Below the pieces are notes generated by a model that was not told where the DNA came from, ran no database searches, and saw only the letters and a program-made list of their open reading frames with translations. From Ligilactobacillus faecis (GTDB lineage: Bacteria; Bacillota; Bacilli; Lactobacillales; Lactobacillaceae): 64,000 nucleotides of DNA. The position numbers and the translations under genes are program-made. Numbering within the stretch: the stretch's first letter is position 1; each line of letters opens with the position of its first letter. The DNA is taken from NCBI RefSeq assembly GCF_029889745.1, contig NZ_CP123639.1, forward strand, positions 1,058,501-1,122,500, given 5' to 3'. Shown in pieces: positions 27,523-36,517 of the stretch.

Positions 27523-28737
27523 TCAAAGCTCAAATTTTCCTCTAGTTGGATCGAGTTTGATCAGTTCGATCTCACGTAAGATCATCAATTCTTCGTCAGT
27601 TGGAACACATAAAACTTTGATCGTTGAATCTGGTGTTGAGAGCACAGCTTCGCCACCGCTTTCATTTACTTTTGGAGCAAGCTTCACCCCCATAAAAGCA
27701 AGTTCATCACAGATCAACTGGCGAATGATCGGAGAATTCTCACCGATCCCAGCCGTGAAAGTGAGCGCATCTAGTCCTTGCATTTCGACATAGTATTGGC
27801 CAATGTAGCGTACGATATTTTTGACAAACAAAGTGATCGCTAGAGCTGCTCGAGCCTCACCTTGATCTTTGGCAGCTAAAATATCACGCATATCTGATGA
27901 AAGGCCTGAGATCCCTAGAAGACCTGATTTTCGAGTTAAAAGAGCGATCATCTCATCTGGGTCAGTGAGCTTGAGTTTTTTCATCATATACATGACAAGT
28001 TCGGCATCTACATCACCTGAGCGTGTTGCCATCGTGACTCCAGTCAGTGGGGTAAACCCCATCGTTGTATCAAAAGAGTGACCATCTTTGATAGCACAAA
28101 GTGATGAGCCTGCGCCTAAGTGACAAGTGATCAATTTCAATTCGGCTAATGGACGTTTTAACAGAGCAGCTGTTTGACGGGCAACATATTCATGACTGAT
28201 CCCGTGTGCGCCATAACGGCGAACGCCATATTTTTCGTACCATTCGTACGGAACGCTATAAAGATAATTTTTAGCCGGCATCGTATGGTGGTAAGCAGTG
28301 TCAAAGGAGGCAATAGCTAGTGCATTTGGAAGTTGTTCTTTAAAAACTTCGATCCCTAAAAGATTAGCCGGGTTATGCAAACGGGCTAATTCACTCAATT
28401 CAGCGATCTTTTCGATCACTGTTTCGTCGATGATGACTGAATGATCAAAATACTCGCCTCCAGCTACAACGCGATGACCAACAGCTGTGATCTCATCTAA
28501 AGCCGTGACTAGATCAAGTTCGACTAAAAGTTTCAATAGTAGATCGACAGCCACTTTATGATCTTTGATCGGAAGGCTCTTGTGGAACTTTTCCCCTGCA
28601 AATTTTATCGTAACACTAGAATCTTTGATCCCGATCCGATCGATCAGACCACTAGCTAAAACAGCCTCGGTCGGGAGACTGAAGAGTTTGAATTTTAAAC
28701 TCGAACTACCTGAATTAATGATCAATGTTTTTTCCAT
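27523..28737 (-). CDS. ackA: Acetate kinase
   Basis: A 404-residue ASKHA-fold kinase. LIINSGSSSLKFKLF at the N-terminus, SFDTAYHHTMP and LGAGSSLCAIKDGHSFDTTMG carry phosphate and acetate ligands, and FTAGIGENSPIIRQ is the C-terminal signature. It makes ATP and acetate from acetyl-phosphate delivered by Xfp. GAAAGAGGTC precedes the ATG. The 127 bases before xfp hold the separate xfp promoter. A possible cre (28800-28813, TGTAAACGCTTTAG) lies 63 bases upstream; CcpA activation of ackA from upstream cre sites is known in Gram-positive bacteria. Confidence 0.96.
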   Translation of the reverse strand: MEKTLIINSGSSSLKFKLFSLPTEAVLASGLIDRIGIKDSSVTIKFAGEKFHKSLPIKDHKVAVDLLLKLLVELDLVTALDEITAVGHRVVAGGEYFDHSVIIDETVIEKIAELSELARLHNPANLLGIEVFKEQLPNALAIASFDTAYHHTMPAKNYLYSVPYEWYEKYGVRRYGAHGISHEYVARQTAALLKRPLAELKLITCHLGAGSSLCAIKDGHSFDTTMGFTPLTGVTMATRSGDVDAELVMYMMKKLKLTDPDEMIALLTRKSGLLGISGLSSDMRDILAAKDQGEARAALAITLFVKNIVRYIGQYYVEMQGLDALTFTAGIGENSPIIRQLICDELAFMGVKLAPKVNESGGEAVLSTPDSTIKVLCVPTDEELMILREIELIKLDPTRGKFEL

Positions 28738-28822
28738 GTTTGCTCAGACCTCTTTCCTGTATTAAGCTACATGCATATCATAAGCCATGAAGACAGTTGT
28801 GTAAACGCTTTAGCTCGATATT

Positions 28823-28852
28823 AAAAAAAGCTCATCTAACTTTAGATGAGCT
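28823..28852 (-). terminator. ykoC terminator
   Basis: AGCTCATCTAA and TTAGATGAGCT form an 11-bp stem that reaches the ykoC stop, with T7 following on the minus strand. Confidence 0.83.
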
Positions 28853-29514
28853 CAGAGAAAGGCTAAAAAAGTATAGCAAAAGATCAAGAAAAGGCTGATC
28901 GCCCATTGAAAGCGAGGTTTCTTTTCGGTGTAAACTAAGGTACGGGGGCATCCTTCTTCAAAACCTTGGCTGTGCATCGCTTGACTGAGAGCGTCCGCTT
29001 GATCTAAAGCAAAAACGATCAGTTTTAAATATAGGCGAGGGGAAAAGACATGATAAGACACACCTTTCATTTTGGCAGCGTAATTTATCCGTGCGAGTTG
29101 TTTTTGTAAGTTACTAAGTAGATTGACTGCAGCTAAAAAACCATAGACAAAAGTTGCTGAAAGTTTGAGTTGCAAGTGCAAGCTAAATAAGATCTCTGTC
29201 AGTTGATAAGGTAAAAGTAAGCAACAGCCTAAGAGCAAGAAGGTATATAGGCGGAGCGTATATAACCAAGCAGTAGTCAAAGGAGCTGTTGTACTGAACA
29301 GATAAAATGACCACCAAGTTCCAAAGGCGAGGGGCAAAGCACTAAGGAAGATCAAGCTTAGTTTTTTTAAAGGACAGCGACATAAAAAAAGATATCCTAG
29401 GCATAGACTGCTAAGCAAGATGTTAGGTAATAAACGTTGACCAAAGGCAACTAAAATGCTCAGGCAAAGCATCGTGAGACAACAGACAGTAGCGTTTAAT
29501 CTTAAAGGTCTCAT
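28852..29514 (-). CDS. ykoC: ECF transporter T component (YkoC-like)
   Basis: A 220-residue membrane protein with five or so hydrophobic segments. The cytoplasmic coupling helices are visible in LARINYAAKMKGVS and LSQAMHSQGFEEG, which match the Ala-Arg-Gly motifs of EcfT. It connects the ATPases to the substrate protein YkoE. The start overlaps the end of the ATPase gene by 4 bases. Confidence 0.85.
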   Translation of the reverse strand: MRPLRLNATVCCLTMLCLSILVAFGQRLLPNILLSSLCLGYLFLCRCPLKKLSLIFLSALPLAFGTWWSFYLFSTTAPLTTAWLYTLRLYTFLLLGCCLLLPYQLTEILFSLHLQLKLSATFVYGFLAAVNLLSNLQKQLARINYAAKMKGVSYHVFSPRLYLKLIVFALDQADALSQAMHSQGFEEGCPRTLVYTEKKPRFQWAISLFLIFCYTFLAFL

Positions 29515-30908
29515 TTTGCGAGGTCACCTACCAATTTCAAATGTTTATCGGTCAAAACTAGCTCATAGTCACAAAACTCTTTTAGCAAAGAACGTTGATG
29601 ACTGATCAATAAAATACTTGTTTTGAGCACTTGGCAACTTTGAGTGAGCAGCGTAAGGCAAGTTGCTAAAGAGGTTTGATCTAGGTTAGCAAACGGTTCG
29701 TCAAGTAGTAAGATCGGCTGACTAGTGATCAAGACGGAAAGCAACTGGAGCTTTTTTTGCTGTCCGCCAGAAAGTTGGTAGACTGAGTGATCTAGCAGTT
29801 CAGTAAGGCCTAAAGCTTGACTTGCCGCAGTGACTTTAGTTGTTGTCCAATAGTCTTTGTGCAATGAATTTTTTTGTGCCAGTGCCAACTCTTCTTTGAC
29901 TAGGGGACAAACGAATTGTTCTGGGGCATCTTGGAGCATAAGACCAACGATCTGAGGCCATTTAGAGCGTTTGACTTTTGTGGCAGGACGCCCCTTATAA
30001 AGCAGTGTCCCAGAAAACGAGATCAGGCGACTCAAAGCATAAAAGAGACTTGATTTTCCTGCTCCGTTTGGGCCAGAAAGAAGCCCGAGTTGACCTTTAG
30101 GCAATGTAAAAGTACTTGCTTTGAGCAACTCTTTTTTAGCTCGGGTCAGCTGGAGATCGTGCCAACTCAACTCGCCATTTTGTAAAACGCGATGCGGGAG
30201 AGGTGTTAGTGGTCCAGGCGTAAATTCGAGCGCTAACGGTGCGATCTTTCCGTTGACTAGTTGGTAGGTCTCATCAAAAAAATCTCCGTAGTTACTAGGA
30301 TCATGTTCGGCGATCACAAGTGTTTTACTAGTCGTTTGTTTGAGGCGTATTAAAATTTTAAGTAAGCGCTGTTGACTCTTGAAGTCGACGTTTGCAAAAG
30401 GTTCATCAAGTAAAATGATCTCACTATCTAAGGCTAGCGCACATGCTAAAGCCGCTTGTTGTTGTTGCCCTCCAGATAAAGTATTCAGTGGTTGATCTTT
30501 GATCGGTATCAACTCAAGTTCAGTCAGTAATTTCGTGATCTTTTGAGGGATCAACTGTGGTGGTGTCGCCAGATTTTCAAAGATGAAGGTGAGTTGTTCA
30601 GTCAGTGTCTTTAAGGCAAAACGACGGGCAGGATCTTGAAAAAGCAAAGAGATCTTTTGTGAGCGTTCCTTAAAGCCTAGCTGTGTAAGTGGTGTCTCAT
30701 CGATTAAGATCTGTCCACTTTGTAAAGTTCCTTTCTCACTTAGATCAAGCCCGCAAAGTAGTTTGAAAAGAGTCGACTTGCCACTACCTGAAGGCGAATG
30801 AAATAAGTAAGTCGTTTGCGGATGCAAAGTAAAAGAGAGGTCGTTAAAAAGGGCTTGTGGTGCGTGTTTATAGGTAAAGGTCAGATCTTTAACAGTTAAA
30901 GTCGCCAT
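29511..30908 (-). CDS. ykoD: ECF transporter ATPase, fused double domain (YkoD-like)
   Basis: A 465-residue protein made of two ABC domains. Domain 1: Walker A HSPSGSGKSTLF, signature LSGGQQQQAALACALALD, Walker B IILLDEP. Domain 2: SGPNGAGKSSLFYAL, LSGGQQKKLQLLSVL, ILLLDEP. It replaces the EcfA/EcfA' pair of group I transporters, as expected for a dedicated thiamine-precursor system. Its ATG abuts the ykoE stop, and it is under the TPP riboswitch. Confidence 0.9.
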   Translation of the reverse strand: MATLTVKDLTFTYKHAPQALFNDLSFTLHPQTTYLFHSPSGSGKSTLFKLLCGLDLSEKGTLQSGQILIDETPLTQLGFKERSQKISLLFQDPARRFALKTLTEQLTFIFENLATPPQLIPQKITKLLTELELIPIKDQPLNTLSGGQQQQAALACALALDSEIILLDEPFANVDFKSQQRLLKILIRLKQTTSKTLVIAEHDPSNYGDFFDETYQLVNGKIAPLALEFTPGPLTPLPHRVLQNGELSWHDLQLTRAKKELLKASTFTLPKGQLGLLSGPNGAGKSSLFYALSRLISFSGTLLYKGRPATKVKRSKWPQIVGLMLQDAPEQFVCPLVKEELALAQKNSLHKDYWTTTKVTAASQALGLTELLDHSVYQLSGGQQKKLQLLSVLITSQPILLLDEPFANLDQTSLATCLTLLTQSCQVLKTSILLISHQRSLLKEFCDYELVLTDKHLKLVGDLAK

Positions 30909-31454
30909 CTAAAAGACCTGCGCTTTACTTAAAAGACGTTTGATCAAATAGATCAAGAGGCCATCAAAAAAGGCAAGTGATAAAAAGCGTAGCCCTAAAA
31001 GACTGAGCAACATCGGCAATGAATAGGCGCGATAGCCACTGTAAAAGTAATCCCAAGCAAAAGTCAAAAGTGTTGCCCAAATAACGCCATAAGCTAAACC
31101 ACGGGCACCCCAGTTTTTATAGCGTGTGGTCGCAAAACCAAGTTCACTTGCTAGACCTTGGAGCGAACCAGTGATCAAATTGGCAGCACCCCAACTGGAA
31201 AAAAGAAGCATCTCAGTTGTTGCAGCTAAGAATTCGCCTAAAAAGGCGGCTCCTTTTTGCCGGAGACAAACACCTGCTAAAGGACCTGCCATCAACCATA
31301 AGCCAAGCATCAGATCGTTAGCATAAGGCTTGAGTGGCGTTGCGGCTAAAGCGTAATAAAGGTAACTAGCGCCTTGATAGATCAGACCAAAAAAGCAAGC
31401 AAGCAAGGCTAGAAAAATGATATCTTTGAGTTTCCAACGGTGTTTTTGAGACAT
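30909..31454 (-). CDS. ykoE: ECF substrate-binding membrane protein for HMP/thiamine (YkoE-like)
   Basis: A 181-residue membrane protein with five to six hydrophobic segments (LKDIIFLALLACFFGLIYQG, LMAGPLAGVCLRQKG). Its place as first gene of ykoEDC behind a TPP riboswitch makes thiamine or hydroxymethylpyrimidine the likely substrate. The ATG at 31454 follows GGAAGGGGAG. That site is locked in a hairpin, and a start at 31484 lies beyond it. Confidence 0.87.
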   Translation of the reverse strand: MSQKHRWKLKDIIFLALLACFFGLIYQGASYLYYALAATPLKPYANDLMLGLWLMAGPLAGVCLRQKGAAFLGEFLAATTEMLLFSSWGAANLITGSLQGLASELGFATTRYKNWGARGLAYGVIWATLLTFAWDYFYSGYRAYSLPMLLSLLGLRFLSLAFFDGLLIYLIKRLLSKAQVF

Positions 31455-31459
31455 AAAAA

Positions 31460-31497
31460 CTCCCCTTCCTAAAATACACGACAACTAGGCAGGGGAG
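31460..31497 (-). promoter_or_regulatory. Hairpin sequestering the ykoE ribosome binding site
   Basis: CTCCCCT (31460-31466) pairs with AGGGGAG (31491-31497). On the minus strand the 3' arm is the Shine-Dalgarno sequence and is followed by TTTTT and the ATG. It could serve as a translational switch, a terminator, or both, for the TPP riboswitch upstream. Confidence 0.55.
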
Positions 31498-31502
31498 ATA
31501 CA

Positions 31503-31594
31503 TGTCAGCTTGTTTTTGACAAGGCTTCCTCCGCTGGTACTAACCAGATCAGGTCAATGGGTCTTTCTCAGCCAATAGGCACCCCAGCTTGTTG
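31503..31594 (-). promoter_or_regulatory. TPP riboswitch (THI element)
   Basis: On the minus strand GGGGTGCC, GGCTGAGA, GACCC and ACCTGATCTGGTTAGTACC then AGCGGAGGAA follow in the order of the thi-box, closed by an outer CAAGCTG pairing. It senses thiamine diphosphate and should switch off ykoEDC when TPP is high. Confidence 0.93.
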
Positions 31595-31644
31595 TAATGT
31601 CAAGTCAAGTCTAACAAGAAAAGTTTTTCTTGTAAAATGATAGG

Positions 31645-32382
31645 TTATTGGGAAACACTGACAAAAGTATTGAATTTTAAATATTTGTAGTGAAAACGCA
31701 TATGTGAGTATTCAAATGGTGTCCCGTTATCTAAGAAAAAGACACCTTCCATGATCCCAGTCGGTTCATTTTCTTTGAGCAATAAAAGCTTTTGATCCTC
31801 TTTTGTCGAAGGTTCTGCAAAGACGGAAAGAAAAGAGCGGGTGACGGATTGTTTATATTTATCTTGCATGTAGTTGAAGATCGAACCTTTGATGATCTGT
31901 TCTGTTAATTTAGGAACGATCTTGATCGGGATGTAGCCAGTCTCGATCATAAAAGGTTTGTCTTCAAAGAGGCGCAAGCGGACGATCTTGTAGACGAAAT
32001 CTTCGGGTTCTAAAAAAAGGTCGCGCTGTAGTTCGCTACTCGGGCGCTCGACTTCAAAACTCAAAACTTTGATCTGAGATCTCTTCCCGTTCATTTTAAA
32101 GTTATCAGTTACACCAAGATTTGAGCTTTCTTCGTAGTTAAAAACAGATTCATTTTTTAAATAAAGTGGGTTGATAAATGTACCTGAACCTCTTTTTTTA
32201 AAGATGATCCCGTCATTTGCCATTCGATTCAAAGCTCGTTTGATCGAACTGCGACTCACATTATACGTACTCGAAAGCGTTCGTTCATCGGGAAGTTTCA
32301 TGTCAGGAAATTCTTGTTCAAAGATCCGTTTTTTCAGATCGGCGATGATCTGTTTGTAAATAAGTTCTGCCGTGGGTCTCAC
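31645..32382 (-). CDS. GntR-family regulator with UTRA domain
   Basis: A regulator of about 245 residues. The winged helix (RPTAELIYKQIIADL ... NVSRSSIKRALNRMANDG) is followed by a UTRA domain (EDFVYKIVRLRLFEDKPF ... PTGIMEGVFFLDNGTPFEY). A GTG at 32382 after AAAAAAGAAG is the likeliest start, though the spacing is poor; the frame runs on to a TTG at 32466 across a TTGCTT/TATACT promoter. Codon use before isoleucine follows the host pattern only partly. The target is unknown; galE next door is a candidate. It could also be the factor for the GGTATATACC sites. Confidence 0.75.
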   Translation of the reverse strand: MRPTAELIYKQIIADLKKRIFEQEFPDMKLPDERTLSSTYNVSRSSIKRALNRMANDGIIFKKRGSGTFINPLYLKNESVFNYEESSNLGVTDNFKMNGKRSQIKVLSFEVERPSSELQRDLFLEPEDFVYKIVRLRLFEDKPFMIETGYIPIKIVPKLTEQIIKGSIFNYMQDKYKQSVTRSFLSVFAEPSTKEDQKLLLLKENEPTGIMEGVFFLDNGTPFEYSHMRFHYKYLKFNTFVSVSQ

Positions 32383-32495
32383 CTTCTTTTTTAAATTATG
32401 AACTAATGTGAGTATAATCAAATAAATGTGGAAAAGCAACGAGCAAATGACTTGAATTCGTTGCAAAAGGAAGGCTCAAAGCAAAATAGTGAGCA

Positions 32496-32513
32496 TTAGT
32501 AAAATTTTACTAA
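32496..32513. promoter_or_regulatory. 18-bp perfect palindrome before galE
   Basis: TTAGTAAAATTTTACTAA is fully self-complementary and is set between the GntR gene and galE, followed by a cre-like ACGCTTTCAT on the right and an extended -10 TGATAAAAT at 32531-32539. It resembles LacI/GalR or GntR operators in size. Confidence 0.55.
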
Positions 32514-32580
32514 CGCTTTCATAAAAGAAATGATAAAATAGAAATGAACAAAAACTATTCAAATGGATGGAGGCTCGCAA

Positions 32581-33579
32581 ATGTCAGTTTTAGTTTTAGG
32601 TGGAGCTGGTTATATCGGTTCTCATACTGTTGATCGTCTAGTCGAACAAGGTCAAGATGTTGTTGTCGTGGACAGCTTAGTAACAGGACATCGTAAGGCC
32701 GTGAATGAAAAGGCTAAATTTTACCAAGGCGATCTAGCTGATCAAGCTTTTATGCGCAAAGTTTTCGCAGAAAATAAAGATATCGATGCAGTGATCCACT
32801 TTGCAGCTTACTCACTAGTGGCTGAATCGATGAAAGATCCGTTGAAATACTTTGACAATAACACAGCAGGAATGGTCAAGTTACTTGAAGTCATGAATGA
32901 AGTCGGGGTAAACAAGATCGTCTTTTCATCGACAGCTGCTACATATGGCATTCCAGAAAAGATGCCGATCATGGAAAGTGATCCGCAAGAACCGATCAAC
33001 CCATACGGTGAAAGTAAGTTGATGATGGAAAAGATCATGCGTTGGGCAGATGAAGCATATGGCACTAAATTCGTGGCCTTACGTTACTTCAACGTGGCGG
33101 GAGCTAAGCCAGATGGTTCGATCGGTGAAGATCATGGACCAGAAACGCATTTGATCCCGATCGTCTTACAAGTTGCCCAAGGTAAACGCGATAAACTTCA
33201 GATCTTTGGGGATGATTATAATACTCCAGATGGTACGAATGTCCGCGATTATGTACACCCGTTCGACTTAGCTGATGCGCATATTTTAGCGGTGGATCAC
33301 TTGCGCGCTGGAAATGATTCAAACGCCTTTAACTTAGGTTCTTCAACAGGTTTCTCAAATCTTGAGATCGTTGAAGCTGCGCGGAAGGTGACCGGAAAAG
33401 AGATCCCAGCTGAGATCGCTGGTCGCCGTGGTGGAGATCCAGATTCTTTGATCGCAAGTTCAACTAAAGCGCGTGAAGTTTTAGGTTGGGAACCAAAATT
33501 CGATAATATCGAACGGATCATTGAGACTGCTTGGGCATGGCATTCTACCCATCCAAACGGTTATGCTGATCGTGACTGA
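32581..33579 (+). CDS. galE: UDP-glucose 4-epimerase
   Basis: A 332-residue short-chain dehydrogenase/epimerase that interconverts UDP-glucose and UDP-galactose in the Leloir pathway and for envelope sugars. The NAD motif GGAGYIGSH is N-terminal, SSTAATYG gives the catalytic Ser/Thr, and YGESKLMME is the YxxxK pair. The ATG at 32581 follows GGAGG; an ATG at 32563 is upstream of it. It is monocistronic, ending at a strong bidirectional terminator. galK and galT are not in the window. Confidence 0.95.
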   Translation: MSVLVLGGAGYIGSHTVDRLVEQGQDVVVVDSLVTGHRKAVNEKAKFYQGDLADQAFMRKVFAENKDIDAVIHFAAYSLVAESMKDPLKYFDNNTAGMVKLLEVMNEVGVNKIVFSSTAATYGIPEKMPIMESDPQEPINPYGESKLMMEKIMRWADEAYGTKFVALRYFNVAGAKPDGSIGEDHGPETHLIPIVLQVAQGKRDKLQIFGDDYNTPDGTNVRDYVHPFDLADAHILAVDHLRAGNDSNAFNLGSSTGFSNLEIVEAARKVTGKEIPAEIAGRRGGDPDSLIASSTKAREVLGWEPKFDNIERIIETAWAWHSTHPNGYADRD

Positions 33580-33586
33580 TATCTAA

Positions 33587-33637
33587 CTAAAAACGGCCGT
33601 TAGCCAAAGAGTTTCTTTGGCTAACGGTCGTTTTTAG
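33587..33637. terminator. Bidirectional terminator between galE and the 33651 gene
   Basis: CTAAAAACGGCCGTTAGCC and its near-complement GGCTAACGGTCGTTTTTAG form a stem of about 24 bp, with A and T runs on both sides. Confidence 0.85.
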
Positions 33638-33650
33638 TAGTTTGGAAAGC

Positions 33651-33956
33651 TTAACCGATCTGTTGGAGCAACGCTTTAGCTTTGTCATGGTCAAGAGGTA
33701 AATACGCAAGACCGACTGTTTGTTGATCGATCAAGAGTTGATAATCATTTTTAAGTGAAGGGACCATACGCATAAGTTCATTTAGTTGTTCCGACTCAAA
33801 ACGCGAGAAAGAAAAGTTACGGTGAGTCCGCATTTTACGCTCAAGGTCGATATTAAAGATCACATCTAAAAAATGACCAGTCTCTTTGTTTGATAGGCGC
33901 CAAGTTTTGCTTTTACTGTGTCGAGCTTCGATTTTTTCGATAAGTGTTTCGTTCAT
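33651..33956 (-). CDS. Conserved-looking hypothetical protein
   Basis: A 101-residue cytosolic product rich in charged residues (KIEARHSKSKTWRLSNKE ... FNIDLERKMRTHRNFSF). GAAGGGAC precedes the ATG and a terminator follows the stop, so the gene looks real. I do not recognise a domain. It contains neither signal nor membrane segments. The upstream region has an inverted repeat that may control it. Confidence 0.65.
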   Translation of the reverse strand: MNETLIEKIEARHSKSKTWRLSNKETGHFLDVIFNIDLERKMRTHRNFSFSRFESEQLNELMRMVPSLKNDYQLLIDQQTVGLAYLPLDHDKAKALLQQIG

Positions 33957-34287
33957 GATTTCAGGTCCCTTCTAGAAAATACTTTTTGTTGCTCAAGCAA
34001 CGTGTATACCATACTATATCAACTCACTTGATTGCAAGCGTTTTACTCACCTAACTAAGTAAACGCTTATTTTCGCTTATAGAAAAGCATGTTTATCTGG
34101 TAGGTTTAAGGAAATTGACTCAATAATCCTTACGAAGAAGTAAGCAGTTCTTCGTAAACTAGACCAATTTTAGCAAAGTAAAAAAATTTCTTACCACATT
34201 ATGCAAGCGCTTTAAAAAAAGAGGCAAATGCGGTAAAATAAGGATAGCTTTTAATAAAGATACGATATAGAGATGCGAGGGAACGAA
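33957..34287. other. Intergenic region with two inverted repeats
   Basis: This 331-base gap between divergent genes holds AAGCGTTTTAC ... GTAAACGCTT (34036-34068), which also looks like two half cre sites; a perfect 10-bp inverted repeat TTACGAAGAA/TTCTTCGTAA with an 8-base loop (34130-34157) without T run; and cre-like TGCAAGCGCTTTAA (34202-34215) shortly before TAAAAT and galM. No coding potential was seen. Confidence 0.5.
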
Positions 34288-35322
34288 ATGGATATTTTGA
34301 GAAAAGAATTGGAGCAATATGACGGGCATAATGTGACTCAGATCACTTTAGTCAACGATAACGGGGTCGAGATCTCATGTTTGACGATGGGAGCGATCTG
34401 GCAGTCGTTCAAAGTTCCAAGTGGTGCTGGGAAAAAAGATCTTTTATTGAGCTTTGCTGAGGCTAAAGATTATTACGCCAACGCCCAAAATATTTGTAAA
34501 GCGATCGGACGTGTCGCAGGGCGGATCGCTGATGGTAAATGTGAAGTAGCTGGGCAAAAAGTAGAACTCCCAACAAATGAGAACGGAAATACTTTGCATG
34601 GAGGCGACCATGGCTTTAGTACGTATAATTGGAACTATACGACTTCACGCAACAAAGATAGTGTCAGCGTGATCTTCCAAAAGAAGATCACCGAAAAAAT
34701 GGATGGTTTTCCGGGAAATATTTTAGCAACGATCATCTATACTTTGAATAATAATAACAAAGTAACTTTGACTTTTAGTGCTTTGGCTGGGGAGAAAGAT
34801 ACGCTCTTTAATCCAACGAATCATGTTTACTTCAACTTGAGTGAGCGAAAAGATCTAAGTAGTCATGAATTAAAGATCGCAAGTGATGCAACGCTTGAGA
34901 CAAACGAGAAAAATATCCCGACTGGTCGGATCAAAGATGTGACGGGTACACCGCTTGATTTCCGTAATTTCCGCAATTTGAAAGCTGCTGCTGATGAAAA
35001 TGATGGTTTCGATGACGCTTTTGTGTTAGCAAGTGATGGGAAATTGACTGAGATCGCAACTTTACGCGACGAAGAAAGTGGGCGCCAAGTAACGATCTCA
35101 TCTGATCGCAATGGATTAGTGATGTATAACATGCCCGCTTTAGATACAACGATCAAATTTACCCGCGATCACGGGGAAGAAGCGATCCCAGGAGAAGGGA
35201 TCGCCCTTGAAGCCCAAACTTTACCAGATGCGATCAACCAAGAAAACTTTGGCGATATCGTTTTACCAAAATACGGTAAACGTTCGTATAAGATCGAGTT
35301 TGCGTATTCGAAGAGTAAATAA
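34288..35322 (+). CDS. galM: Aldose 1-epimerase (galactose mutarotase)
   Basis: A 344-residue mutarotase that interconverts alpha and beta galactose or glucose. GRVAGRIADGKC, LHGGDHGFSTYNW with the conserved HGG, NPTNHVYFNLS with the catalytic His, and GIALEAQTLPDA with the catalytic Glu are all present. The ATG at 34288 follows GAGGGAA. Although near galE it has its own promoter and a possible cre site. Confidence 0.93.
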   Translation: MDILRKELEQYDGHNVTQITLVNDNGVEISCLTMGAIWQSFKVPSGAGKKDLLLSFAEAKDYYANAQNICKAIGRVAGRIADGKCEVAGQKVELPTNENGNTLHGGDHGFSTYNWNYTTSRNKDSVSVIFQKKITEKMDGFPGNILATIIYTLNNNNKVTLTFSALAGEKDTLFNPTNHVYFNLSERKDLSSHELKIASDATLETNEKNIPTGRIKDVTGTPLDFRNFRNLKAAADENDGFDDAFVLASDGKLTEIATLRDEESGRQVTISSDRNGLVMYNMPALDTTIKFTRDHGEEAIPGEGIALEAQTLPDAINQENFGDIVLPKYGKRSYKIEFAYSKSK

Positions 35323-35332
35323 AATATTTTAG

Positions 35333-35372
35333 TAGTCTTTAAGAGGTCAAACCTTTTAAAGGCTATTTTTTT
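35333..35372 (+). terminator. galM terminator
   Basis: TAGTCTTTAAGAGG pairs with CCTTTTAAAGGCTA with two wobbles, followed by T7. Confidence 0.75.
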
Positions 35373-35464
35373 AGCAAAATTTCAGTCGTAACAGTCAACA
35401 ATTTAGTTAGATAATGTTATAGTAAGAGAGATATTGAGAAAAAGTAAGGAGGAATCAACGGAAT

Positions 35465-36517
35465 TTGTGGAAGAAGTTTATAGATAATGTTCCTTTACGG
35501 CGTTTTACCGTTTTAATGGGGATCATCGGGATCTTATATGCGATGCGGAGTTTGATCAGCATTATTTTATTGACGTTTATTTTTACTTTCTTAGTCATTC
35601 AGCTGATCAATTTTGTGCAACGCTATCTCAAGATCCCATCACAGTTGATCGTGATCTTAGTCTACCTCTTATTTATTGGGGGGATCTATTTTGCAGTGAC
35701 GATCTATGTGCCAAAACTGATCATCCAAACAGAAGCGATGGCGCGCTCGATGCTTGCGTTTTATCAACATCCACCTGCGGGCGCTAGTGATTTTATCCGT
35801 TATATCGATCGCTATTTTGGAAAAATGGATATCTTTCAGCAATTCAAAGGTGGCTTTGGGATCGCCTTGCGCTATCTCTCAAGTATCGGTTCGATGGGCT
35901 TTACGTTTGTAATGTCTCTTTTATTGAGTTTCTTCTTTACGATCGAGAAAGATGATCTCTATCGTTTCTCAAAAGGCTTTTTACACGGACCTTTTGCTTG
36001 GTTATTTGGAGATATTTATCATTTTGCGAAGATCTTTGTCAATACGTTTGGGGTCGTGTTAGAAGCCCAATTTGTGATCGCAGTCGTCAATACCGTGATC
36101 ACAACGATCTGTTTAGCGATCATGGGGATGCCACAACTGCTTAGTTTAGGGATCATGGTCTTTGTTTTGAGTTTAGTGCCAGTCGCTGGGGTGATCATCT
36201 CGGCGATCCCGATGATGTTTATCGGTTATTCAGTCGGTGGGATCAGATACATCATCTATATCATCGTGATGTTAGCTGTTGTTCACGCGTTAGAAGCATA
36301 TGTTTTGAATCCAAAATTTATGGCGAGTCGCACTGAGTTGCCGATGTTTTATACTTTTGTCGTGTTATTTGTAGCTGAGCATCTCTTTGGAGTGTGGGGC
36401 TTGATCGTCGGGATCCCGATCTTTACGTTCATGTTAGACGTTTTAGGTGTCAAACCGCTCCACGCCAAAGGAGAGCGTTTAAAGAAAGTCAGAAGGATGG
36501 ATAAGAAAAATGGATGA
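35465..36517 (+). CDS. AI-2E family transporter (TqsA/PerM-like)
   Basis: A 350-residue polytopic membrane protein with about seven hydrophobic segments. The central soluble loop (about 80-140) and the C-terminal VPVAGVIISAIPMMFIGYSVGG ... EAYVLNPKFMASRTELP belong to the UPF0118/AI-2E family. Despite the name, members have been linked to autoinducer-2 export, Na+/H+ exchange and stress; no substrate can be assigned. The start is a TTG after AGGAGG. It overlaps the next gene by 8 bases. Confidence 0.83.
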   Translation: MWKKFIDNVPLRRFTVLMGIIGILYAMRSLISIILLTFIFTFLVIQLINFVQRYLKIPSQLIVILVYLLFIGGIYFAVTIYVPKLIIQTEAMARSMLAFYQHPPAGASDFIRYIDRYFGKMDIFQQFKGGFGIALRYLSSIGSMGFTFVMSLLLSFFFTIEKDDLYRFSKGFLHGPFAWLFGDIYHFAKIFVNTFGVVLEAQFVIAVVNTVITTICLAIMGMPQLLSLGIMVFVLSLVPVAGVIISAIPMMFIGYSVGGIRYIIYIIVMLAVVHALEAYVLNPKFMASRTELPMFYTFVVLFVAEHLFGVWGLIVGIPIFTFMLDVLGVKPLHAKGERLKKVRRMDKKNG

